Positions 55,075 to 62,190 of a stretch of DNA of 64,000 bases are shown here, piece by piece (position 1 is the stretch's first letter; each line of letters opens with the position of its first letter). The stretch covers positions 124,001 through 188,000 of the forward strand of contig JACIXC010000003.1 of assembly GCA_014360655.1 (NCBI GenBank). Reading direction: 5' to 3'. A model generated the notes under the pieces. The model searched no databases, was not told the origin of the DNA, and was given only the letters and a program-made list of their open reading frames with translations. The translations under genes were made by a program, and so were the position numbers. Source of the stretch: Actinomycetota bacterium. GTDB lineage: Bacteria > Actinomycetota > Geothermincolia > Geothermincolales > RBG-13-55-18.

Positions 55075-56481
55075 CCGGTGCGCTCGCCTGCGCGCGGGCT
55101 TTTTTCTCGCTATGACCTGGTCGAGGAAGGTCTCCACCTCGCGCTGGAATATCTCCATGGGCGTCTGCCGCTTGTCGAAGACGTCGCCGGTGAGCACCAG
55201 GGTGGGGACGCCCAACCGCTTCATCATCTCGCGTCGGAAGAAGGAGACGGTTCCCAGGGTATGCTTGCAGGCGTGCACGCCCCCGAAGATGCAGGCGTCC
55301 GCCCCCAGGTCCTGCACGGCGTAGCAGATGTCGTCCACCCAGCGCAGGGAGATGGATTCCCCTCCCATCTGCCGCGTCATGGGATAGTCGAAGGCGATGT
55401 CCGCATAGGTCCGTAACATGCTCTCCTTGGATGAGTAGTCCATGGGAGGGAAATAATGGATGGCGAGTATGTCGCCCAGGATGGATATCCCCCTCTTCTC
55501 CATCCAGGTGAAGTAACCGTGGAAGTCGAACAGCCAGTAGATATAGCTGATGTACACGCGCGCCAGCTCCTCCGGGGCGGTATACTCACCCTTGCGCATC
55601 CTTTCCTTGGAAATATCTACCATACGCTGCAGGACCTGTACCGCGTCCTCGCGTCCCCACATCTGGCTGCGCAGCACCAGGAGGGTCATGCCGAAGATGT
55701 TGGGGACGGGGCAGGGGCGCGCTTTCTTGAGCTCCCAGTACTCGTTGTAGAGCTCCACGGCGCGGTAAGACCTCTCCATCACCTCGCGCAGGCGCTCCTC
55801 CTTGAGCTCCTCCCCGCTCCACTCCTCGATCTCGCGGACGAACCGCATGAGGTACTGGAAGTACTGCTCGCGGCCGCGCGGGGATTCGTCCACCGGCTTT
55901 TCCAGGATGAACTGGGGGACCCCCAGGTAGTCGGCGGCGAAGGCGTGTATCTTGGCGTTGGGGTTGCAGCTCCCGGGCGTGTTGTAGACGATGGCGTCGG
56001 GCTTCAGCCCGGGGCCGGCCAGGAGCGAGGCGATGCCGATGGTGTTGCCGGAGCAGAGGGAGTCGGGAAGCCCCAGGCTCAACGCGTAGTCCCAGAAGCG
56101 CTCCCCCTGCCCGTAGCAGATGTTGACGATGGCCCCGGAGACTATCTCCGTGCACAGGGGAAAGAGGGAATCGAAGGCCCAGAAGAGCTCGGGCGGGAAG
56201 GTGAAGGGGATGAAGATGAGCTTCTTTCCCTCCGCCTGGGCCCGCTGCGCTTCCCAGAAGAGCTCGAGCAGCCTCTGGAAGAAGAAGACCTCCAGGTTGC
56301 GGTTCGCGGGCAGCTCCAGCAGCCCCAGGACGGTGTTCCTGAGCTCCGGGAAGACGAAGTTCGCCGCCCCCTCGACGTCCTCGTCGCTGATGTTCTCGGA
56401 GAACTTGTAGACCATCTCCAGGATGCTCACGGCGCGCTCGAAACCGTTCTCGCCCCACCTCATCGCGTAACCCTTCTCCAT
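55060..56481 (-). CDS. 2-hydroxyacyl-CoA dehydratase/benzoyl-CoA reductase family subunit (HgdB-like, larger)
   Basis: 473 residues. This family uses a [4Fe-4S] cluster per subunit and electrons from an ATP-driven activase to dehydrate 2-hydroxyacyl-CoA or reduce aromatic acyl-CoA. Two Rossmann-like halves are visible, with LIFIPFTFPPELFWAFDS, NICYGQGERFWDYAL, SLCSGNTIGIASLL, YNTPGSCNPNAKIHAFAADY and the terminal GADACIFGGVHACKHTLG and GVPTLVLTGDVFDKRQTP. Candidate cluster cysteines are those of LCSGN, GSCNP and HACKH. The ATG overlaps the previous stop (TGATG). Aromatic, alicyclic or 2-hydroxyacyl substrates cannot be told apart. Confidence 0.88.
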   Translation of the reverse strand: MEKGYAMRWGENGFERAVSILEMVYKFSENISDEDVEGAANFVFPELRNTVLGLLELPANRNLEVFFFQRLLELFWEAQRAQAEGKKLIFIPFTFPPELFWAFDSLFPLCTEIVSGAIVNICYGQGERFWDYALSLGLPDSLCSGNTIGIASLLAGPGLKPDAIVYNTPGSCNPNAKIHAFAADYLGVPQFILEKPVDESPRGREQYFQYLMRFVREIEEWSGEELKEERLREVMERSYRAVELYNEYWELKKARPCPVPNIFGMTLLVLRSQMWGREDAVQVLQRMVDISKERMRKGEYTAPEELARVYISYIYWLFDFHGYFTWMEKRGISILGDILAIHYFPPMDYSSKESMLRTYADIAFDYPMTRQMGGESISLRWVDDICYAVQDLGADACIFGGVHACKHTLGTVSFFRREMMKRLGVPTLVLTGDVFDKRQTPMEIFQREVETFLDQVIARKKPARRRAHRPGPA

Positions 56482-57608
56482 CACGCACCACCCCCGATCC
56501 TCTCCAGGAAGGCCTGCACGCGCGTCTTGGTGCGCCCCACGTCCGACGCGGCGCTGTACTCCTTTTCCAGCACCAGGACGGGGATGCCCGCGCGCTCGAG
56601 GTCGCGGCGCACCAGCACGGAGTCCACGCCGTGCAGGTCGCAGAACTTGTTGTAGAGGTATACGGCGCCGTCAACCCGTGACCGCTGGGCCGTCTGCACG
56701 ATGTAATCACGCCGCTTTCCGTATTCCTTGTACATGCGGGGGCAGAAGATGCTCCCGAGGTAGCCGGAGGCAAGGGCACGCAGGGGATCGCCGTCCGCGT
56801 CCTGCCGCTGCAGGAAGGCACGGGAACCGAAGCAGAGGGCGTCGGAGACGATCGCCGCACCCAGGCCCTCCATCTCCCGCAGCCACTCCACCTCGTCCGT
56901 TGCCGGCCCGCAGAGCATGAGCCTGGCCGCCGGCTTCATCCCCGGCGCGTTCCTCCTTTCCTCCAGGGAGTCGGAGAGCAGGCGGGCGAAATCCCTTCCC
57001 GTCATGCGGGACCCCGCCAGCTCCAGGGCCAGCGCCTCGCTGCCCGAGAGCCTGGGACGCTCCGCTTCCCTCAGGGCGCAGAGCTCCCTCCACTTCTCCC
57101 GCACCAGGTTCCAATCGGCGACCGCCTGCCGCAGGGATGCCTCGCTCGCCTCGGCGCCGAAATGGGACGCGATGTGGTCCCGGAGCAGCTCCAGCTCGCC
57201 CTCGAAGTAGGCCAGGGAGTCGTCGCGGTAGAAGTGCGGGACCTTGAGGTAATGGAAGAAGGGCAGCCCCTTGCAGTGCTGCCAGTTCTCGAACATGGCC
57301 CGCAGGTGGTCGCAACCGTTGGTCTCGATGATGCCGTCCAGGAAATCGTAGGTGCCGTCCAGGGCGAGCTGCAGGCAGGAGCGGCAGAAGGAGCAGTTGA
57401 AGAGGGACATCTCGCCGTCGGCCAGGTCGGTGCGGGGGTTGCCCAGGGCCCGGATGCGGTAGGGAAGGATGCCCGCCGCCTCGATGAGCTCCACCGGCGT
57501 GGCCACGCAGGCGTAGCCGAGCACCAGGCCGCCCCTTGCCTTCCATTCCCGGACGTAGTCGTCGTATACTTCTCGTTCCGTTATAGGTGCCGTGGGTACG
57601 CCTGTCAC
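56481..57608 (-). CDS. 2-hydroxyacyl-CoA dehydratase/benzoyl-CoA reductase family subunit (HgdB-like, smaller)
   Basis: 375 residues from a GTG at 57608 (GGAGGTGAAGGGC). It begins with the Tyr-rich region and GYACVATPVELIEAAGILPYRI, then FNCSFCRSCLQLALDGTYDF with Cys72, Cys75 and Cys78, and the typical ETNGCDHLRAMFENWQ (Cys99). The C-terminal part has FCPRMYKEYGKRR, DGAVYLYNKFCDLHGVD and AGIPVLVLEKEY, which matches the BcrB/HgdA subunit ending. It overlaps the next HgdB-like gene, so the two should form the heterodimer. It follows the repeat protein gene by five bases. Confidence 0.88.
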   Translation of the reverse strand: MTGVPTAPITEREVYDDYVREWKARGGLVLGYACVATPVELIEAAGILPYRIRALGNPRTDLADGEMSLFNCSFCRSCLQLALDGTYDFLDGIIETNGCDHLRAMFENWQHCKGLPFFHYLKVPHFYRDDSLAYFEGELELLRDHIASHFGAEASEASLRQAVADWNLVREKWRELCALREAERPRLSGSEALALELAGSRMTGRDFARLLSDSLEERRNAPGMKPAARLMLCGPATDEVEWLREMEGLGAAIVSDALCFGSRAFLQRQDADGDPLRALASGYLGSIFCPRMYKEYGKRRDYIVQTAQRSRVDGAVYLYNKFCDLHGVDSVLVRRDLERAGIPVLVLEKEYSAASDVGRTKTRVQAFLERIGGGA

Positions 57609-57613
57609 GCCCT

Positions 57614-59041
57614 TCACCTCCTTCCGCGAAGACGGGCCCACCGCCCGGCGAGGTAGCCCTTGATGGTTTGGTATATTATGGTAGATAAGGCCCTGAGGGC
57701 GATGCCGGCGAGCTCCGGGTGCGCGGCCAGCGCGCCCGCGAGGAGGGACGCGGCGTTCCCCGCGGCGCGGTCGAGCTCCGCGTGGTCCAGGCGTTCCAGG
57801 AAGTCCGAGGCGGCCGACCCCGCTGGCATGCCCGCGGCGGCGCGGCGGTTGAAGGCCCGCAGGGCGCGGTTAACCCGGTCCGCCAGGCTGTGGTAGGGGA
57901 TGAGAGAGGTACGCTCGGCTCTCAGGGATGACGCCACCTCCCGGCCGATGCGCGAGAGGAGGCCCGGGCTCTCCTCCCCTGCCCTGCGGCCTAGCTCGAG
58001 GAAGGCATGGACGGCCCTTGCCGTCCCCTCGGTATCCAGGCCCCGGGCCAGCGCCTCCTTCATGCCGCGCATGGTCTCCGGCGGCAGCGAGCACAGGCTC
58101 TCGAAGAGGGAGGCGGCGGTGCGCGCGAGGGCGTTCGCCAGGGAAACCGCCGCCTCCGCCAGCGAGACCGCCATGGCCTCGTCCCTCAGGGCCTGGCCCA
58201 CGAGGGCGGCCACCATGGTTTCCCCTTCCTCCGCAAGGGCGGCCACCGCCTCGGCGAGCAGCGGGCCCTGCAGTCCCGCCACGAGCTCGCTCCCCATGCG
58301 GGAGAAGGGAGTCGCGGAATAGAGGCTCCCCTCCCCCAGGATGAGGTTGCCGCGGTGGAGGTTCACCGCCACGCCGGCGGCCCCGTTGATCACCTCCGCG
58401 ATGCCCTTCCAGTCCAGGTCCTCGAGGATGTTGAAGAGCGCGTAGGACATGGCCTCCGCGGGCATGTTGAGCACCTCGAAGAGCTTCTGCAGGACCTTGA
58501 GGGCCTGGTTGATCACGGGGGGCACCACGCTGAAGAGGTTGACCAGGGCCACCGGGTTGTCCCCCAGCGCTTCCACCTCGCCGCGCAGGAGCTCCAGGTT
58601 TTCCTCCGCCCGGAAGACCAAGGCCTTGCGCAGCTTGCCGAAGTCCACGGCCCGCAGGGCGTCGGCGGTGATGGCCAGGCGCCGCCGGGCGAGCAGCCCG
58701 GGGTCCTGCTCGTGAAGGCGGATCATGAGGCGGGAGAGGGAATTCACCGCCTCGCCGATCGCCCCGCCGTCAAGGCGGGAGAGGGCCCGGTCGACGGCCT
58801 GCGCAGCGCTCTCGGGGGGCAGGCTCTCGAGGTGTTCGGCGAGGGCCTTCACCGCCCGCGCCGCCGCCTCCAGCACCCTGGGGAGCGCCTCCAGGACGGC
58901 CAGGGAAGTATCGCCGTCATCTCCGACCAGGGCCTGCGCCAGCTCCCGCGGGTCGCCCTCGTTGACGTCCCGCAGGAGGCGCGTGAAGTTCTCCCGGATG
59001 CGTTCCACCTCCGGGCGGGTGCTCTCGTTCTCCGCATGCAT
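57614..59041 (-). CDS. Uncharacterised helical repeat protein, about four units
   Basis: 475 residues from the ATG at 59041 (GAGGTG upstream). Nearly all helical, no Cys-rich or catalytic motif. About four ~50-residue units can be aligned at approximately 54-104, 174-224, 297-347 and 384-434. Each has a Leu/Ala-rich helix, then (L/M)(P)PE or NMPAE, then a second helix and (L/I)D with a following GEAVN/GIAEV-type end. Examples are ESLPPESAAQ, EVLNMPAEAM, CSLPPETMRG and AGMPAGSAAS. The same unit occurs once in each of the neighbouring proteins at 59380 and 60086. The C-terminus (IIYQTIKGYLAGRWARLRGRR-like, basic amphipathic) may touch membrane. Possible scaffold or acyl-carrier role is a guess. 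Confidence 0.75.
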   Translation of the reverse strand: MHAENESTRPEVERIRENFTRLLRDVNEGDPRELAQALVGDDGDTSLAVLEALPRVLEAAARAVKALAEHLESLPPESAAQAVDRALSRLDGGAIGEAVNSLSRLMIRLHEQDPGLLARRRLAITADALRAVDFGKLRKALVFRAEENLELLRGEVEALGDNPVALVNLFSVVPPVINQALKVLQKLFEVLNMPAEAMSYALFNILEDLDWKGIAEVINGAAGVAVNLHRGNLILGEGSLYSATPFSRMGSELVAGLQGPLLAEAVAALAEEGETMVAALVGQALRDEAMAVSLAEAAVSLANALARTAASLFESLCSLPPETMRGMKEALARGLDTEGTARAVHAFLELGRRAGEESPGLLSRIGREVASSLRAERTSLIPYHSLADRVNRALRAFNRRAAAGMPAGSAASDFLERLDHAELDRAAGNAASLLAGALAAHPELAGIALRALSTIIYQTIKGYLAGRWARLRGRR

Positions 59042-59141
59042 CGCCATCACCTCGCTGTCGAGTGCACTGCCGTGCGAACACCTGCGGCCGCGCGCCGGGG
59101 ACCCCGCGATTCGGCCGCGCTTCCCGTCAGGCCGCGGCTCA

Positions 59142-59324
59142 TCAATCTACTGCCTTCTTTTTCCAGGGTATGGCCATTGCCAGCATGGCCACGTAGGCGG
59201 CGAAGAACCAGAAAAGGAACCACAGGCCCAGGGAGGGGACCTCCTTCCTGCGCAGCCGATCGGCCAGCAGGGCGCAGGCCATGCCCTTGTAGAGGATCTG
59301 CGCGTACGAGGACGTGTCCTGCAT
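59142..59324 (-). CDS. Small single-span membrane protein
   Basis: 60 residues from the ATG at 59324 (GGGAGGCAGGTC). A polar/charged helix (LLADRLRRKEV) is followed by one hydrophobic segment at ~33-53 (LGLWFLFWFFAAYVAMLAMA) ending with Lys residues. Between the two helical repeat genes, so probably a membrane anchor for the complex (inference). Confidence 0.65.
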   Translation of the reverse strand: MQDTSSYAQILYKGMACALLADRLRRKEVPSLGLWFLFWFFAAYVAMLAMAIPWKKKAVD

Positions 59325-59379
59325 GACCTGCCTCCCGTCAAGCTTTCCCGGGGACCGACGGCCCCATCCACCTCTCCAT

Positions 59380-60072
59380 TCACCGTTTCCTGAGCGCCGC
59401 CGCCTTCCTCTTCGCCAGGCGCAGCAGGAGGAGCGCGGCCACCGCGGCCGCAACGCCCGCCGCGGCCCTGCGCGCGGCCCCTTCCTTTTTTTCGCGCGGG
59501 GGACGCGCCGCGGCGATGGCCAGCGCGGCTACGCGCCGCAGTGAGCGGGCCAGGGCGGCGGTGTCCATTTCCCTGCGGGCCAGGGAAAGGGTGTGGGCGA
59601 TCTCCGCGCGGTTTTCCTCCAGGCGCGCCGTGGCCCGGTCCAGGGCGGAGAGCAGGCGGTTGAGGGCCGCGACGGCCGCTTCCCTCACCTCGTCCGGGGT
59701 GCTGTCCTCGCCCACGGCCAGGCGTCGGAGGAGGGCCCCGTAAACCTCCGGAAAGCGGCCGAGCCGCTCGCGGTCTATGCCCCCGCCGATGCGCCCCAGG
59801 ATGTCCTTGAGCAGCGGTTCCGGCAGGCCGTTGAGCTGGCGGCCCAACTCGAGCATGAACTCCAGCAGCCAGTTGGCGAGGTCGGGAAAAGCGCCGAACA
59901 AGCTCATGGAGATGCCGGGGTCTCCCCAGAGGAGGGTCTTCACCAGGCCGGACGCCGCCTCCGGCCTGATGCCCTTCATCTGGAGGAGGAGGACCTCCTT
60001 CAGCGCCGGGGTGGCGATCACCTCCCTGAGCAGGCGCTCTCCGAGGCCCGGGTAAACCAAGTCGTCGCTCAT
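59380..60072 (-). CDS. Uncharacterised helical protein with one repeat unit and C-terminal membrane helix
   Basis: 230 residues. The shared unit lies at ~49-105 (DPGISMSLFGAFPDLANWLL, then NGLPEPLLKDILGRIGGGID). It is closely similar to the 60086 protein in this part. After it come helices (ALNRLLSALDRATARLEENR) and a hydrophobic helix at ~203-220 (AAAGVAAAVAALLLLRLA) ending in a basic tail. Predicted topology is a cytoplasmic helical domain anchored by the tail. No known family recognised. Gap of 13 bases to the upstream gene. Confidence 0.72.
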   Translation of the reverse strand: MSDDLVYPGLGERLLREVIATPALKEVLLLQMKGIRPEAASGLVKTLLWGDPGISMSLFGAFPDLANWLLEFMLELGRQLNGLPEPLLKDILGRIGGGIDRERLGRFPEVYGALLRRLAVGEDSTPDEVREAAVAALNRLLSALDRATARLEENRAEIAHTLSLARREMDTAALARSLRRVAALAIAAARPPREKKEGAARRAAAGVAAAVAALLLLRLAKRKAAALRKR

Positions 60073-60085
60073 GGCCTCACCCCCC

Positions 60086-60883
60086 TCACTTCTTTTCCGC
60101 CCGGCCCGCGCCGCTTTGGCCCTTCTTCGCCCGGGTCGCGCCGGCTCGGCCCTCCACGGCTTTGGCCGCGCCGCCCCGGCCCTCCTCCGCCCGGGCTTCG
60201 CCCTCCCGGCCTCCCGCCTTCGTGGCGGTCTTGCGCGCGGCCGGCCTGGCGGGGGCTTCCAGCAAAGGCTTGATGACGTGCTGGGCGAAGTCCGGGTTCT
60301 CGGAAAGCGCCCTGCTGAAGGCCTGGATGAAGGCGTGCGTGGAGGTGCTCCTGTCCTTTGCCCGCTCCGCCGTGCGCGCCATCCACCCGCTGAGCCTCGC
60401 GGCGAGGTCGCCGCCCTCGAGGGCGCGGGAGCAGGAGGCGGAGAAGTCCCCCGCCAGGGAGGAGAGGCCCCTGCGCAGGCCGCTTTCCGTGTCCGTGAGG
60501 TCCAGGGAGAGGAGCATCTTTAAAAGCCCGCCGGCCGCTTCCCCCGCCGCGGCGCCGTCTATACCCGCCACGATGCGTCCCAGCAGGTCCTTCAGCAGGG
60601 GAGGGGGCATGGCGTTCATCTGGGCGGCGCTCTCGGCCATGGCTTCCAGCGCCACGTTCACCATGGCGGGAAGGGACCCCATGATGGACATGAGCAGCCC
60701 GGGGTCCTGCCAGAAGAGGGTGCGCACCAGCCTCCTGGCCGCCGGGGGGTCTATGGAATTCAGGAGGATGATGACGGTCTCCTTGAACTTGGGGGTGCGG
60801 ATGAGCTCCCGCAGGATGCGGTCTGCGGCGTCGACGATGCCCCTGCTCTCCGCCTCGCCTCGCGTCTCGATGTCCGCTTTCAT
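60086..60883 (-). CDS. Uncharacterised helical protein with one repeat unit and a basic Ala/Gly/Lys tail
   Basis: 265 residues from the ATG at 60883 (GAGGTGGTGAAG). The shared unit lies at ~58-115 (DPGLLMSIMGSLPAMVNVAL then NAMPPPLLKDLLGRIVAGID and GAAAGEAAGG). The first ~45 residues contain an RTPKFKETVIILLNSIDPPAAR stretch, also seen (TPALKEVLLLQMKGI) in the 59380 protein. From ~210 the tail is low complexity, rich in Ala, Lys, Arg and Gly, histone-H1-like. Ten bases separate it from the dehydrogenase gene. Function unknown. Confidence 0.72.
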   Translation of the reverse strand: MKADIETRGEAESRGIVDAADRILRELIRTPKFKETVIILLNSIDPPAARRLVRTLFWQDPGLLMSIMGSLPAMVNVALEAMAESAAQMNAMPPPLLKDLLGRIVAGIDGAAAGEAAGGLLKMLLSLDLTDTESGLRRGLSSLAGDFSASCSRALEGGDLAARLSGWMARTAERAKDRSTSTHAFIQAFSRALSENPDFAQHVIKPLLEAPARPAARKTATKAGGREGEARAEEGRGGAAKAVEGRAGATRAKKGQSGAGRAEKK

Positions 60884-60893
60884 CTTCACCACC

Positions 60894-62177
60894 TCAGAGG
60901 GTCTCGCACTCGTAGAACCAGCGGGCCACCTCTATCTGGCAGAGCTGCTTCGATCCCTCCACCAGCTGCAGGATCTTCAGGTCGCGCCAGTGCTTCTCCA
61001 CGTCCCAGTCGCGGTCCGCGCCGTAGGCTTCCATGAGGTTCATGACCCTGCCGGTGACCTCGATAAAGCGGTCCATGGCCAGGTAGCGCTGGGCGCGCAT
61101 CCTGGCCACCAGCCCGGGGTGCCAGAGCGGCCCGTAGAGGTCGTGGCGGTCGCACATGCGGGCGCACTGGTAGCCCACTATCCTTATGGCCTCGATGTTG
61201 GCGGCGAAGTCGGCCAGCAGCCCGGCCACGGCATCGTTTTCCTTCAGGGGCAGCCCGCGGTAGCGCTTGCGGTTCACGAACTCCGTGAGCCTCTCGTAGA
61301 TGTTCATCATGGCGCCGGAGATCCAGGCGATGATGCCCATGTTCCCCGTGGACATGATCTCCCCGAAGTACTTGGCGTCGTCGCCGGGGCCGCAGGCGCG
61401 GTACCAGAGGGGCACGCGCACGTTCTCGAACCACACGTCCGAGTTCATGTCCGCCGCCATGCCCGCCTTCTCGTATGGCGGCCCCTGGGTCACCCCGGGC
61501 GTGTCGTCGGTCACGAAGATCACCGCGATGTCCCGGGGGTCGTCGGACCCCGGGTTGGTGGTGCAGACCACGGCCATGAGCCTGGCCAGCCCGCCCGTGT
61601 TGGAAGGCCACAGCTTGTGACCGTTGATCACCCACTCGTCCCCGTCCCTCACCGCGGTGGTCCTGATGGTGCTTCCCCTCACGATCTCGATGTTCTCGAT
61701 GTCCGAGCCGCCCTGGGGCTCGGTCATGCACAGGGCCGCGAAGACGGGCTCCGTCGTCTCGCAGAACATGGGGGCGAACTCCTCCAGGAGGCGGCGGTTC
61801 TCGTGCGGCTCCAGGGCTATGAAGAGGAAGGGCCAGAAAAGGGCGCCGAAGGCCAGGGCCATCCCGGAATCGGCGCGGGCTATCTCCTCGAACATGCGGA
61901 AGGCGGCCACGCACATGTAATGCGACCGGCCCATGCCCCAGCCGCCGAGGTCCTCCGGGAAGATCATGCGCTGCAGGCCGTACTCTCCCAGGAGCTTCCT
62001 GAAGGGGGGATGGATGAGGTGGTGGTCACGGTAATCCTCGTCGAACTCGCGGCGGTAGGGCATGACGTCCTTTTCCACCCAGTCGCGGAAGATGGAACCC
62101 AGGAGGCCGTCCATGGGCGAGACGTATTCCAGGGGTCGGGTGAAATCGTCGATGCTCCTCGCGTCGTTGCTTCCCAC
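60894..62177 (-). CDS. Acyl-CoA dehydrogenase, likely catalytic subunit
   Basis: 427 residues from a GTG at 62177, eight bases after GGAGG. FAD enzyme that makes a 2,3-enoyl-CoA (or analogous desaturation). Motifs: LQRMIFPEDLGGWGMG, ARADSGMALAFGAL, AALCMTEPQGGSDIEN, WVINGHKLWPSN and the C-terminal RDLKILQLVEGSKQL. The Glu of LVEGS aligns with the catalytic base Glu of medium-chain acyl-CoA dehydrogenase (YEGT). It follows a second dehydrogenase by 13 bases; a heteromer is likely. Natural electron acceptor would be ETF, whose genes are not in this window. Confidence 0.92.
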   Translation of the reverse strand: MGSNDARSIDDFTRPLEYVSPMDGLLGSIFRDWVEKDVMPYRREFDEDYRDHHLIHPPFRKLLGEYGLQRMIFPEDLGGWGMGRSHYMCVAAFRMFEEIARADSGMALAFGALFWPFLFIALEPHENRRLLEEFAPMFCETTEPVFAALCMTEPQGGSDIENIEIVRGSTIRTTAVRDGDEWVINGHKLWPSNTGGLARLMAVVCTTNPGSDDPRDIAVIFVTDDTPGVTQGPPYEKAGMAADMNSDVWFENVRVPLWYRACGPGDDAKYFGEIMSTGNMGIIAWISGAMMNIYERLTEFVNRKRYRGLPLKENDAVAGLLADFAANIEAIRIVGYQCARMCDRHDLYGPLWHPGLVARMRAQRYLAMDRFIEVTGRVMNLMEAYGADRDWDVEKHWRDLKILQLVEGSKQLCQIEVARWFYECETL

Positions 62178-62190
62178 GTGCGTCACCTCC

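Noticed and set aside
55377-55589. Small frames inside the HgdB-like gene
   Set aside because: Other-frame shadows of a well-supported gene.
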